Notes: generated by a model from the sequence alone, not told the origin. DNA of 48,678 nucleotides from Bacilli bacterium (GCA_017398945.1 JAFQES010000009.1:1-48678); one strand, 5' to 3'; positions 8,919 through 18,462 are shown, counted from the stretch's first letter. Numbers and translations are program-made.

Positions 8919-11816
8919 CTAAATTTTTTTGATTTGGGAAACTAAAATACTATATTCAGCATATCTTTTCGTCACTTTACCAATTACAGAAACTAAATTT
9001 CCTTTTCTTAAATCGGTAACTTGGAACATTTGCTTAGGAAAGACTGTTAAGTTCATCTTTCCTAATTCATCTGATAGCGTTATAAAACACATATCATCAT
9101 TCTTTTTGGTTTTTATATTACTTATTTTTTCAATTAAACCAATAACATTTATATTTTTGTCAAAATTACTAATGATCTTATCTGACTTGGTTATTTGTTT
9201 ATCTTGATACTTAGAGGCAGGATGATTTGTCAAATAAAAACCTAGAGTATTATATTCATTTTGACGGAGTGTTTCTTCATCATCTTCTTCATATTTTTCA
9301 ATTTCTGGTTTCATAACTAGTGATTCATCTAAATCAGTTATTAATGAAGCATAATTTATAGCTAGAGGAATATTTTCCCTTAAAGTTTTTTTGTTTTCAT
9401 TAAATCTATCTAGTGCTCCTGCATTTATCAATGATTCTAAAATTAGTTTATTAATTCCTTTACTATAAGTTCGAGCGACAAAATCAAAGAAATCTTTATA
9501 TTCCCCATTTTTCTTTCGTTCATCTATAATTGCAACAGCAGCGTTTTCGCCAAGGTTTTTGACTACTAATATAGGTAATAAAATATTTTTATTATTTAAT
9601 ATTTGGTATTCTAAAGTACTTTTATTAATATCTATTTTATTAATAATTAAATTATTTATTTTGGCTTCATCTAAATATTCTTTTGTTTTAATTTCACTTC
9701 CAATACTCATATTAAGTAAATTAGCTATAAAATATTCTGGATAATATACTTTTAAATAAGCCATCTGATAAGCTATTAATGAATAAGATACTGAGTGAGC
9801 TTTATTAAAGCCATAATTAGCAAACTTTAAGATTAAATTAAATACTTCTTTAGCATTTTCTTTGGTAAAGCCATTAGCTACTGATTGAGATATAAATCTT
9901 TCACCACTAGCCAATATAACTTCTTTTTTCTTTTTACTCATAGCTCTTCTTATGTTATCAGCTTCAGCATAGGTAAAATTAGCCATTTTAACTAGTATTT
10001 GCATTATTTGTTCTTGGTAAACAATAATTCCCCAAGTTTCTTTTAAAATGCTTTCTAAAGCATCATTTAAATAAACAATTTTTTCTTCACCGTTTTTCCT
10101 TTTAATAAAGACATCGATGTTTTCCATTGGCCCTGGTCTAAACAAAGCTATACAAGCCACTAAGTCTGAAAATGAACGGGGTTTTAATTTAGTAATTAAA
10201 TTTTTCATCCCAGAAGATTCAAATTGAAAAACTCCATCCGTTTTACCATCACTAAATAATTTATAGACTTTAGCATCATCTAAAGGAATAGCATTTAAAT
10301 TTAAATCTTCTTTTTCTTTAATTAATTCTAAAACATTACTAATGATAGTTAAATTACGTAATGCTAGAAAGTCCATCTTTAAAAGTCCAACGTCTTCTAA
10401 ATATTCCATGGTTACACCCGTCATGATACCATTTTCATCTTCATAAATGGGAATTATTTCATCTAAAGGGATACTACTTATGACAACTCCAGCTGCGTGA
10501 GTAGAAATATGTCTTTTTAACCCTTCAAAATGAAAGCAAGTTTTATATAAATCTAATAAAATTGGATAATTTTTTAAAAACTTCTTGACCACTTCTCGTT
10601 CATAATTTTCTTTTAAAGTTAATTTAGCATCGATCACTCGAACAAATTTGTCTATCAGCTCGCTATCAACCATCAATACTTTACCTAGATCTCTTAAAAC
10701 TTGTTTAGCTGCCAAAGTCCCAAAGGTTATAATCGGAGCTACTTTGTCATAACCATATTTTTCTTTAACATAATCAATTACTAAATGTCTTTTGGTATAT
10801 TCAAAATCAATATCGATATCTGGCATAGTTATTCTTTCTGGATTTAAAAATCTTTCGAACAATAAATTATATTTAATTGGATCAATGCCAGTTATACCAA
10901 GGCAATAACTAACTAAAGAACCAGCAGCACTTCCTCTTCCTGGACCCACAAAAATATTATTTTTTTTAGCAAAACGAACATAATCATACACGATTAAAAA
11001 ATAATCAACAAAGCCCATTTTTGTTATGACATTTAATTCATATTTTAATCTATTCAAATAAATCTCTGGAACATTATTATTTAATCTTTTTTCTAAGCCC
11101 TTTTTAGTTAAATTTAATAAGTAATTATAAGATTCTTCTTTAGTATTTAAATAACTAGGTATATAATTATCTGGCTTAGGAAATTCAACACTTATGTCAT
11201 GGATAAATTCTAAAGTATTTAATACATCTTCTTTTAAAATGTCTTCGGGATTAATAAGATAGTTTAATTCACTCGCTTCATTTTCGGTGCTACTTAAAGT
11301 TTTTCCTTCTCCAATTAATGATAAATAACTAATGTATTTTTGCTCGTTTATTTTTAAACATCTTACATCATTAACAAATACTAATTTTGAGCTTATTTTT
11401 TGCAATATCTCTCTTTCAGTTTTATTTTGATATCCTAAATAAATATTTTCTTTATTTAGATATAATTCCTTGCTTTTAAATGGAATAATAATTTTTAAAT
11501 TGTCATTTATAATATTTTCCATTGAAATATTACTAATTTGTTTTTGGGTATTTAATTTTAATAGCTTTTGATATCCTACATAATTTTTAGCATAAACATA
11601 AACGCTTTTATTATCTAATAATAACTCAAGTCCAAATATCGGTTTTATATCATTTTCTTTAGCTAATTTATAAAATTCTAAACTAGCAAACATATTACAA
11701 TCACATAAAGCACAAGATGTAATATTATGTACTTTTAAGCATTTCATTAAGTCTTTTAATTTAACTAAGCTTTTTAAGATAGAATAATCACTTGTCACTT
11801 TTAAAGGACAATACAT
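8919..11816 (-). CDS. dnaE: DNA polymerase III alpha subunit, DnaE type (short)
   Basis: 965 residues, shorter than Bacillus DnaE (about 1115). It has an N-terminal PHP-like domain (1-200), the palm motif MPDIDIDFEYTKRH near residue 325, the fingers region (GPGRGSAAGSLVSYCLGI near 285, FRPGPM near 560), and a C-terminal OB fold (about 890-965, INVIGLIEKIS onward). In firmicutes with PolC, DnaE extends RNA primers before handing over to PolC. The PHP metal site is degraded: the usual HxH region reads LKVTSDYS and the TDHGNM region reads CDCNMF, so no PHP proofreading is expected. The start ATG at 11816 has the ribosome binding site GGGGTGAT. Confidence 0.96.
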   Translation of the reverse strand: MYCPLKVTSDYSILKSLVKLKDLMKCLKVHNITSCALCDCNMFASLEFYKLAKENDIKPIFGLELLLDNKSVYVYAKNYVGYQKLLKLNTQKQISNISMENIINDNLKIIIPFKSKELYLNKENIYLGYQNKTEREILQKISSKLVFVNDVRCLKINEQKYISYLSLIGEGKTLSSTENEASELNYLINPEDILKEDVLNTLEFIHDISVEFPKPDNYIPSYLNTKEESYNYLLNLTKKGLEKRLNNNVPEIYLNRLKYELNVITKMGFVDYFLIVYDYVRFAKKNNIFVGPGRGSAAGSLVSYCLGITGIDPIKYNLLFERFLNPERITMPDIDIDFEYTKRHLVIDYVKEKYGYDKVAPIITFGTLAAKQVLRDLGKVLMVDSELIDKFVRVIDAKLTLKENYEREVVKKFLKNYPILLDLYKTCFHFEGLKRHISTHAAGVVISSIPLDEIIPIYEDENGIMTGVTMEYLEDVGLLKMDFLALRNLTIISNVLELIKEKEDLNLNAIPLDDAKVYKLFSDGKTDGVFQFESSGMKNLITKLKPRSFSDLVACIALFRPGPMENIDVFIKRKNGEEKIVYLNDALESILKETWGIIVYQEQIMQILVKMANFTYAEADNIRRAMSKKKKEVILASGERFISQSVANGFTKENAKEVFNLILKFANYGFNKAHSVSYSLIAYQMAYLKVYYPEYFIANLLNMSIGSEIKTKEYLDEAKINNLIINKIDINKSTLEYQILNNKNILLPILVVKNLGENAAVAIIDERKKNGEYKDFFDFVARTYSKGINKLILESLINAGALDRFNENKKTLRENIPLAINYASLITDLDESLVMKPEIEKYEEDDEETLRQNEYNTLGFYLTNHPASKYQDKQITKSDKIISNFDKNINVIGLIEKISNIKTKKNDDMCFITLSDELGKMNLTVFPKQMFQVTDLRKGNLVSVIGKVTKRYAEYSILVSQIKKI

Positions 11817-11931
11817 AATATCACCCCGAATCTAATATTATTTTATCAAATACTTATATTTAAGTCCATATAATGATAATGTAAAATTTAGATAGAAATG
11901 ACAAAAAATAGCAAAAATTAAACTTAAAAGT

Positions 11932-11960
11932 TTGACATAAATCATATAATGTGTTAAAGT
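11932..11960 (+). promoter_or_regulatory. promoter of rpmB
   Basis: Plus strand: -35 TTGACA (11932-11937), 17-base spacer, -10 TAAAGT (11955-11960) with an upstream TG. A TATAAT at 11945-11950 lies too close to that -35 to pair with it. The region is divergent from dnaE. Confidence 0.65.
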
Positions 11961-11992
11961 TTTTAGGTAAGAAAACATTTGGAGGTGTTAAT

Positions 11993-12154
11993 ATGGCTAC
12001 AAAGATAACAAGTAAAAAACCATTAACAGGTAATAAAAGATCACATGCTTTAAATGCAACAAAGAAAAAACAAAAACCAAATCTACAAAAGAAAACTATA
12101 AATGGTCAAAAAGTAATTATTAGTGCTAGAGAAGCAAAAACTCTTAATAAATAA
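11993..12154 (+). CDS. rpmB: 50S ribosomal protein bL28
   Basis: The 53-residue protein matches bL28 in the core [20 protein letters not shown] and the end [14 protein letters not shown]. bL28 sits near the E site and helps subunit joining. I start it at the ATG at 11993 because GGAGGTG lies 6 bases upstream; the open frame extends to 11951 but that part has no ribosome binding site and overlaps the promoter. The N-terminus lacks the zinc-binding Cys pair of the C+ form, as expected for a zinc-independent paralogue. It is one of only three plus-strand genes in the window. Confidence 0.95.
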   Translation: MATKITSKKPLTGNKRSHALNATKKKQKPNLQKKTINGQKVIISAREAKTLNK

Positions 12155-12176
12155 TAACTTTTCTATTATAGATAAA

Positions 12177-12204
12177 AATGAACTGAATCATCAGTTCATT
12201 TTTT
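12177..12204. terminator. bidirectional terminator between rpmB and rpe
   Basis: Perfect 10-bp stem AATGAACTGA/TCAGTTCATT (12177-12186, 12191-12200) with loop ATCA, flanked by T runs on both strands. It serves the converging rpmB and rpe operon transcripts. Confidence 0.92.
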
Positions 12205-13204
12205 ATTTAAATATTTCCTTTTTGTTTTTTTCAACATACTTTTCTATGTAATCACTAAGAGATGGTTTAAACGAGAAAAATACTTCATCTAATTCTTCAG
12301 TATCATCTTCTTCGGATAATTGTATTGCTTTTTCAAAGTTTTTAGCAATTTTAGAATTAGAAACTATTTTTAAAGCTTCTAATAATTCAGCATTATCAAT
12401 GTCCTCGTTGCTATCAAAATATAATCCATGCCCACCATTATTCACTTCTGAATCATATCTATTGCATATTACTGCTATTTTTTGTATTTCATTTAATTCA
12501 TCTAAATTTTTATTGGCTATTTCACCAACAAATCTATTCCATCTTTGGATTTTTGGATTGGCTACAAAGGTACCTAATTTAACTAATTCTTTAGCTTTTT
12601 CTTCGTAATTATCTGAACAACAAATGTATGAACCTGATACAACCATATCTATATAAGCATTTATTTTCCCAATTGTTTTATCGTTAATTCCACCATCAAC
12701 ACTTATTAAAGCTTTATGCTCTGATTTAGTTAAGTATAAAATGCGCAATTTATTTATTGTTTCTTCAATAAAAGTTTGCCCGCCTTTACCGGGATAAACA
12801 CTTAGCACAAGAATTTGATCTACCATTTCATAATAAGGGAAAATTTGGTTTTTATCATCAGGGTTTAAAGCTATTCCTAATTTGATATTATTTTTGGATA
12901 ATAATCTATATATTTTTTCTATGCTATCTTTGGTATCTAGATGCACAGAAATATACTCTGGTTTTAATTTAATTAATTTCTTAATATACTTAATTGGTTT
13001 AGTTACCATTAAATGAATATCTAGCGGTTTTTGATGGCCTTTTAAAAGTTCAATTATTTCTTTTAAATTCATCTTTTCGCTTTCACAATACTTACCATCT
13101 GTTATATCAACATGAATATAATCCGCTTCTTTTAAGCTTTCTATTTTTTGGATTGTTGTTTGTTTATCATAATTACTTTTTAAAAACGATACACTTAATT
13201 TCAT
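12203..13204 (-). CDS. rpe: ribulose-phosphate 3-epimerase fused to a DUF4375-like domain
   Basis: Residues 1 to about 210 are a TIM-barrel Rpe (D-ribulose 5-phosphate to D-xylulose 5-phosphate, pentose phosphate pathway): HVDITDGKY, DIHLMV, VYPGKGGQTF and ISVDGGIND supply the metal ligands and the two catalytic Asp. Residues from about 215 to 333 are not part of Rpe. They contain NRYDSEVNNGGHGLYFDS, the hallmark of the DUF4375/DMP19 family, and end in an acidic then Lys-rich helix. I choose the ATG at 13204, one base after the rsgA stop and 8 bases after GGGGGA; a GTG at 13219 would overlap rsgA. The rsgA-rpe order is that of Bacillus. Confidence 0.9.
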   Translation of the reverse strand: MKLSVSFLKSNYDKQTTIQKIESLKEADYIHVDITDGKYCESEKMNLKEIIELLKGHQKPLDIHLMVTKPIKYIKKLIKLKPEYISVHLDTKDSIEKIYRLLSKNNIKLGIALNPDDKNQIFPYYEMVDQILVLSVYPGKGGQTFIEETINKLRILYLTKSEHKALISVDGGINDKTIGKINAYIDMVVSGSYICCSDNYEEKAKELVKLGTFVANPKIQRWNRFVGEIANKNLDELNEIQKIAVICNRYDSEVNNGGHGLYFDSNEDIDNAELLEALKIVSNSKIAKNFEKAIQLSEEDDTEELDEVFFSFKPSLSDYIEKYVEKNKKEIFK

Positions 13205-13205
13205 A

Positions 13206-14042
13206 TTATTTTCCCCCACTTACAAATTTCTTATAATTTTCATATCTAGTATTTAATATTTTACCATTAGCATAAGCATCTACTACACCGCAATCAATTG
13301 GTGAGAGATGATTACAATCTTTGTATTTACATTCATATTTAGTAAATTCCGTAAAGCTATTTCTAATTTCTTCGTTAGAATATTCATCTAGTTCTAATGC
13401 TGAAAAACCTGGAGTGTCTGCTATAAAAGACTTGCCAATTTGATGAAATTCAACATGTCTTGTTGTATGCTTCCCTCTATTTAAAGCAATAGATATTTCA
13501 GCAGTTTTTAAATTCAAATTTTTGTCTAATTTATTTAATAAAGAACTTTTTCCTGCGCCGGTTTGGCCGGCTAAAACAACGTATTTATTTTTGATTATTT
13601 TCTTTAGTTTATTTAATTTAGTGTTAAAAATAACAGGAATGCCTATTTTTTGATAATACTTTAAATATTTATTAATTATCTTCATTTCTTTTTTATTTAC
13701 TAAATCGGCTTTTGTTATAACGATAATTGGTTTTATATTATTAATGATTATATTACACAATAGTTTGTCTAACAATGACCAAGATACATCAGGTTGTTTT
13801 AAACTAGTTACAACTACTCCATAGTCGACATTACTTACTAATGGACGTTTTAATTCGTTTATTCTTGGTTTTATTTCTAAAATATATTTTTTCTCAACAT
13901 CAAAAAGAATTTGATCTCCAACTAGAGGAGTTATTTTATTATTACGAAATTTTCCTCTAGCTTTACAATCAAATCTTTCTTTCCCACTATGAACGGTATA
14001 TAAATCTCCAATTAATTTAATTATTTTTCCTTCTTTAACCAT
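13206..14042 (-). CDS. rsgA: ribosome small-subunit GTPase RsgA
   Basis: 278 residues, close to the family length. The N-terminal OB fold (1-65) is followed by a circularly permuted GTPase: ITKADLVNK (G4, near 118), GQTGAGKSSLLNKL (G1, near 163), GKHTTRHVEF (G2 region), ADTPGFSALEL (G3), then the C-terminal zinc module ECKYKDCNHLSPIDC with His and Cys ligands. It tests late 30S subunit assembly. It lies 11 bases after prkC and 1 base before the rpe start. Confidence 0.97.
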   Translation of the reverse strand: MVKEGKIIKLIGDLYTVHSGKERFDCKARGKFRNNKITPLVGDQILFDVEKKYILEIKPRINELKRPLVSNVDYGVVVTSLKQPDVSWSLLDKLLCNIIINNIKPIIVITKADLVNKKEMKIINKYLKYYQKIGIPVIFNTKLNKLKKIIKNKYVVLAGQTGAGKSSLLNKLDKNLNLKTAEISIALNRGKHTTRHVEFHQIGKSFIADTPGFSALELDEYSNEEIRNSFTEFTKYECKYKDCNHLSPIDCGVVDAYANGKILNTRYENYKKFVSGGK

Positions 14043-14053
14043 ATCTCAAACTT

Positions 14054-15766
14054 CTATTCTAATCCGCTATCTTCATCAATGCTAACTGCAACAGCTACTT
14101 TTATTTTAAAACTTGAATCAGCAATGATAGTATATCCTTCAGGTTTACTTTGATAGAAAATTGTTCCTTCTTCATATTCATCAGTTTCAACTTCTTCTAC
14201 TTCTACTGTTAAACCATAGGTTTCAGCAAAATCTTCTACATCTTCTACACTATAAGTTCCATCAGTAAAGTTTGGATATTTAGATTCATTTTTAGGGATT
14301 ACTAATGTAATTGTATCTCCTTCGCTTACTTTTTCACCAGGTTCTATAGATTGACTAATGATTTCATTATCTTCATAATCTAAGGGATTATCTACTTCTT
14401 CTTTTTCAATAATCACATTAACTCCTAATGCTTCTAATGCACCTTTTACTTCTAAATAGCTTCTTCCAACATAGTTTTCTATTTCTATTTTAGTATCACC
14501 TAAGGAAACATATAAAGTTATTTCAGAATCCTTTTTCCTTTTACTACCAGCAGCCGGATTGGTTTTTACGACTAGTCCTTCCGCAACTTCAGTAGAACTT
14601 ACTTCTTCCTGTTTATCTAAGACAACGAAGCCTTCATCTTGTAATGTTTTTACTGCTTTTTCTACCGTTAAACCGCTTACATCTGGTACAGTTGCTTGTC
14701 TTTTGTTAGTCATGTATGGAATTAAAACAAATATAGATGTAATTATAACAACAATTCCAGTAAATATAGATAATAATACTATTAATAATTTATTTTCCTT
14801 TTTCAATTCGTCACCTGTAATCTTTTTAGCTATTGGTTCTTCTTTTTCACCAATTTTCTTTTCTTTAGCTATTTTTAACATTTTTGTATCATCATAATCA
14901 TTTTCGGGATACTTATATATATACTTTGCTTCATTTACTCTTCTATCATCCATACAAGTCTTTAGATCATCATACATTTCTCTGGCATCTTCATATCTAT
15001 TTTTAGGATTTTTAGCTGTCGCTTTTAGAATGATGTTTTCAATACTTTGCGGAATATTAGGAAGTTCATCTTTGATACTTGGAACTGGTTCTTTTAAATG
15101 TTTTAAGGCTATTTCAATAGCATTATCTCCTTTATAAGGTAATTTACCAGTTAAGAGTTCATACATCAAAATTCCCATAGAATATATATCGCTTTGTAAG
15201 GTCGCTCCTTTACCACTTGCTTGTTCTGGTGGCAAGTAATGAACACTTCCCATTACTGAATTCGTTTGGGTAAGTTGAGTGGCATTAATAGCCATGGCAA
15301 TACCAAAATCAGTGATTTTTACTAAACCATTTTCTAATATCATGATGTTTTGTGGTTTAATATCGCGATGAATAATATAAGAATCATGAGCAACAGACAA
15401 CCCACTTGAAATTTGACTCATTATATCTACTACTTCAGGAACAGTAAGCTTACCCCGTTTTTTTAAGAGAGCTTTTAAATGTCTTCCTTCGATATATTCC
15501 ATAACGATGTAAAATTCCCCATTATCTTCTCCAACATCATATACTTCTACAATATTAGGGTTACTTAAACTAGATGCTGATAGAGCTTCTCTTTGAAAAC
15601 GACGAACAAATTTCTCATCGTTAGCTAATTCCCCTCTTAATATCTTAACAGCGACATTTCGATCTAAAATCGTATCATAAGCTAAATAAACATTAGCCAT
15701 ACCGCCTTCTCCAATACTTTTTATTATTTGATAGCGATCACTAATCTTTTGACCTTTCATTATCAT
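14054..15766 (-). CDS. prkC: membrane Ser/Thr protein kinase with PASTA repeats
   Basis: 570 residues. Kinase domain about 11-270: glycine loop GEGGMANVYL, catalytic Lys41 (VAVK), HRDIKPQN with Asp135, DFG Asp153, and activation-loop threonines. After a charged linker there is one membrane helix (about 327-351), then three extracellular PASTA repeats (about 356-560) that bind muropeptides or lipid II. In Bacillus this kinase controls growth, translation and exit from dormancy. It pairs with the PP2C phosphatase gene 15 bases upstream. The ATG at 15766 has the ribosome binding site GGAGGATT. Confidence 0.97.
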   Translation of the reverse strand: MIMKGQKISDRYQIIKSIGEGGMANVYLAYDTILDRNVAVKILRGELANDEKFVRRFQREALSASSLSNPNIVEVYDVGEDNGEFYIVMEYIEGRHLKALLKKRGKLTVPEVVDIMSQISSGLSVAHDSYIIHRDIKPQNIMILENGLVKITDFGIAMAINATQLTQTNSVMGSVHYLPPEQASGKGATLQSDIYSMGILMYELLTGKLPYKGDNAIEIALKHLKEPVPSIKDELPNIPQSIENIILKATAKNPKNRYEDAREMYDDLKTCMDDRRVNEAKYIYKYPENDYDDTKMLKIAKEKKIGEKEEPIAKKITGDELKKENKLLIVLLSIFTGIVVIITSIFVLIPYMTNKRQATVPDVSGLTVEKAVKTLQDEGFVVLDKQEEVSSTEVAEGLVVKTNPAAGSKRKKDSEITLYVSLGDTKIEIENYVGRSYLEVKGALEALGVNVIIEKEEVDNPLDYEDNEIISQSIEPGEKVSEGDTITLVIPKNESKYPNFTDGTYSVEDVEDFAETYGLTVEVEEVETDEYEEGTIFYQSKPEGYTIIADSSFKIKVAVAVSIDEDSGLE

Positions 15767-15781
15767 AAAAAATCCTCCAAT

Positions 15782-16519
15782 TTATCCTAAAGTTAGATAG
15801 GCTATAGACACATTGTCCATTCCGCCTCTAGCATTACATTTACGTATTAATTTACTTACTTTATCTTCAATCTCTAATTCTTCATCATTTAAAACTTTTT
15901 CAATTTGTTCATCGGTTAACATACTAGTTAATCCATCACTGCATAACATTATGCCTTTGCAGCTTGTAAAATTATCGACATCGAATATATCCATTTCACA
16001 TTTTTCTGCAGCTCCTAAAGCCTTCATTAAAACGTTTTTTTTCGGATGAAATTTAGCTTCTTCTTCGGTTAGATCTCCCGCTTCTACTAGTAAATTGACT
16101 AAAGTATGATCATGTGTTACCTTATGTAGTTGATCGTTTTTTAAAACATAGCCAGATGAATCACCAATATTTCCAAATATTAAATAATCTTTAGTTAATA
16201 ACGCAACTACTAAAGTAGTCCCCATTCCAGTTGAATCGATATTTTCACTAGCATGTTTTATGATAGCTTTATTTATCTCATTTACATTATCATTAAGCCA
16301 ATTAACAGCATCTAATTTTGTTCCGATTGAACTGATTTCAGTAAATCGTTTGCCTAAATGAGCTAAAGCCATTGATGAAGCTACTTCGCCTTTACGATGT
16401 CCACCCATTCCATCAGCAACGATCATTAAATATTCTTCATTAGCATTTTTTAGTATAGTAACAGAATCTTCATTATGAGAACGAACTCGTCCGGCATCTG
16501 TTAAATAAAAAGATTTCAT
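15782..16519 (-). CDS. prpC: PP2C-type protein phosphatase, partner of PrkC
   Basis: 245 residues from the ATG at 16519. PP2C metal-binding motifs are intact: SHNED, VADGMGGHRKGEVAS, GNIGDSSGYVL, CSDGLTSML and GGMDNVSIAYL. It dephosphorylates PrkC and its substrates using Mn/Mg. The open frame reaches 16552, but the ATG at 16519 is preferred: it overlaps the rlmN stop as ATGA and has AAAGAGGTG just upstream, while the longer version lies inside rlmN. Confidence 0.96.
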   Translation of the reverse strand: MKSFYLTDAGRVRSHNEDSVTILKNANEEYLMIVADGMGGHRKGEVASSMALAHLGKRFTEISSIGTKLDAVNWLNDNVNEINKAIIKHASENIDSTGMGTTLVVALLTKDYLIFGNIGDSSGYVLKNDQLHKVTHDHTLVNLLVEAGDLTEEEAKFHPKKNVLMKALGAAEKCEMDIFDVDNFTSCKGIMLCSDGLTSMLTDEQIEKVLNDEELEIEDKVSKLIRKCNARGGMDNVSIAYLTLG

Positions 16520-17535
16520 CTTTTCACCTCTTTGCTTCTTAATTGGCCACAAGCAGCTGATATTTTACTACCAAATTCTTTTCTTATGGTCACATTAATT
16601 TTTTGTTTTTTTAATTCATCATAAAAAGCTAAGATAGTAGATTTATCACTCTTTTTAAAAACTATGTTATTAGTTTCATTATAAGGAATTAAATTAACAT
16701 AAACATTTAATCCTCTTAATAGATTAGCTAGCATTGTGGCATGTTCTTTACTATCATTAACCTCTTTTAGCATAACATATTCTATAGTAACTCGTCTATT
16801 AGTTTGCGCAATATAATCAGATATTGCTGTCATTAGTTGACTAATATTGTACACTTTATTTACAGGCATTACTTGGTTTCTAATCTCATCATTTGGAGCA
16901 TGTAAAGAAATAGCCAAATTTATTTGAAGTGGTAAATTAGCTAATTCATATATTTTAGGAACAAGTCCACAAGTTGATAAAGTAATGTGTCTTGCGCCAA
17001 TCGCTAATCCTTTAGCATCATTTATTATTTTGATAAAATTAATGACATTGTCATAGTTATCTAACGGTTCACCAATTCCCATTATAACAACAGATGATAT
17101 TCTTTCTTTGATATCTTCTTCAATCATCATTATTTGCAAAACCATTTCAAAAGTATTTAGATTACGTACCTTTTTTAGTCTTCCAGATTCACAGAATTTA
17201 CATCCCATATTACATCCTACTTGACTAGATATACAAACACTACGCCCATAATCATGGTACATTAAAACTGCTTCAACATGATTATTATCTTCTAGCTTAA
17301 ATAAGTATTTTTTAGTTAATTCATCTTCTTCTTTTTTAACAATTTCGATTTTAGAAAAAACAAAGTCATCTTTTAACTTATCTCTTACTTCTTTTTTTAA
17401 ATTAGAAAAATTATCGGAGCTCCATTCTTTTTTTTCGTAAAGCCATTCAAAAACCTGTAAAGCTTTAAACTTCTTTTCACCAATACCTATAAAATATTCT
17501 TCTAATTTTTCTCTTGGAATATCTAATATATGCAT
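16516..17535 (-). CDS. rlmN: 23S rRNA A2503 / tRNA A37 methyltransferase, radical SAM
   Basis: 339 residues. The radical-SAM cluster motif GCNMGCKFC places the three iron-sulfur Cys at 108, 112 and 115. The C-terminal SAACGQLRS carries the Cys (about 329) that is methylated during the ping-pong reaction. The enzyme makes 2-methyladenosine at A2503 of 23S rRNA. It heads the Bacillus-type cluster rlmN-prpC-prkC-rsgA-rpe; here nfo lies just upstream by 7 bases. Its TGA stop overlaps the prpC ATG, which shows UGA is a stop codon here. Confidence 0.97.
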   Translation of the reverse strand: MHILDIPREKLEEYFIGIGEKKFKALQVFEWLYEKKEWSSDNFSNLKKEVRDKLKDDFVFSKIEIVKKEEDELTKKYLFKLEDNNHVEAVLMYHDYGRSVCISSQVGCNMGCKFCESGRLKKVRNLNTFEMVLQIMMIEEDIKERISSVVIMGIGEPLDNYDNVINFIKIINDAKGLAIGARHITLSTCGLVPKIYELANLPLQINLAISLHAPNDEIRNQVMPVNKVYNISQLMTAISDYIAQTNRRVTIEYVMLKEVNDSKEHATMLANLLRGLNVYVNLIPYNETNNIVFKKSDKSTILAFYDELKKQKINVTIRKEFGSKISAACGQLRSKEVKR

Positions 17536-17542
17536 AAAATAC

Positions 17543-18445
17543 CTACTTATAATACTTTCTTATATCTTCTTTTAAATTTTCATTAAATTTCTTTGCTTTT
17601 AACATCTCTATTTCAAATTTATATGGCGGATAAAGGCGATTTTTGTCTTCATCATAATCCCCAACGTATGGTGTTTCTAAAATTATTGGGATATTTTCTA
17701 ATTTAGAATTATAAATAATATTCATAATATTTTCAAAGCCTAAATTACCAAAACCGATATTATCATGTCGATCCTTATGGGCTCCTATTTCATTTTTTGA
17801 ATCGTTTAAGTGTAAACATTTAATTTTGTTAATACCAATTATTTTATTAAATTCATTTAAAAACCCATTAAAATCCGTCATATCATAACCAGCATCATTT
17901 AAATGACATGTATCAAGACACACTCCAATATTATTAGTATTTACTTTATCTAAAATTGCTTTTATTTCTTCTAAAGAGCTACCACATTCATTACCTTTTC
18001 CGGCCATCGTCTCTAATAAAATCATACACTTATCATCGTCTTTTATGATTAAATTTAATGCTTCCGAAATATTAGAAAGTCCTTCTTCTTTACTCATTCC
18101 AACTGCACTACCTGGATGCACTACTATATATTTTACTTGCATTTGTTCACAACGATTTATTTCATTTCTTAAAAAATTAATACTAAATTCCCATTTTGAA
18201 AGATCTTTTTTATTAGCTAAATTAATGATATATGGCGCGTGACATATTACATTTTCTAATGATATATTATTTTCTTTCATCATTTTTAGAGCTTCTAAAG
18301 TAAGTGAATCATCTAGCGATTTACGCGCTGTATTTTGAGGCGCTCCTGTATAAAACATAAAAGCGTTAGCGCCATAACTTATTGCTTGTTTTGTTGAACC
18401 TAATAATTGTTCGCTCCCAAAGTTAACATGAGATCCTAAATACAT
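17543..18445 (-). CDS. nfo: endonuclease IV (AP endonuclease)
   Basis: 300 residues of a TIM-barrel AP endonuclease that cuts 5' to abasic sites using three zinc ions. Ligand motifs are visible: ICHAPYIINLA, IVVHPGS, LLETMAGKG, CLDTCHLNDAGYD, HLNDSKNEIGAHKDRHDNIG and ILETPYV. I use the ATG at 18445, with GGTGA 5 bases upstream. An in-frame ATG at 18457 has no ribosome binding site and coincides with the predicted transcription start. It is the first gene of the nfo-rlmN-prpC-prkC-rsgA-rpe operon. Confidence 0.95.
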   Translation of the reverse strand: MYLGSHVNFGSEQLLGSTKQAISYGANAFMFYTGAPQNTARKSLDDSLTLEALKMMKENNISLENVICHAPYIINLANKKDLSKWEFSINFLRNEINRCEQMQVKYIVVHPGSAVGMSKEEGLSNISEALNLIIKDDDKCMILLETMAGKGNECGSSLEEIKAILDKVNTNNIGVCLDTCHLNDAGYDMTDFNGFLNEFNKIIGINKIKCLHLNDSKNEIGAHKDRHDNIGFGNLGFENIMNIIYNSKLENIPIILETPYVGDYDEDKNRLYPPYKFEIEMLKAKKFNENLKEDIRKYYK

Positions 18446-18462
18446 AATTATCACCATAATTA

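Noticed and set aside
13204-13219. Five-codon longer GTG start for rpe
   Set aside because: It would overlap rsgA, and the GGGGGA ribosome binding site is placed for the ATG at 13204.
14559-14897. 112-codon plus-strand frame opposite prkC
   Set aside because: Shadow of the PASTA and membrane region of prkC; no ribosome binding site or promoter.
16516-17535. Mollicute genetic code (UGA as Trp)
   Set aside because: The rlmN TGA stop overlaps the prpC start, and Trp codons in PolC, AlaRS and others are TGG.
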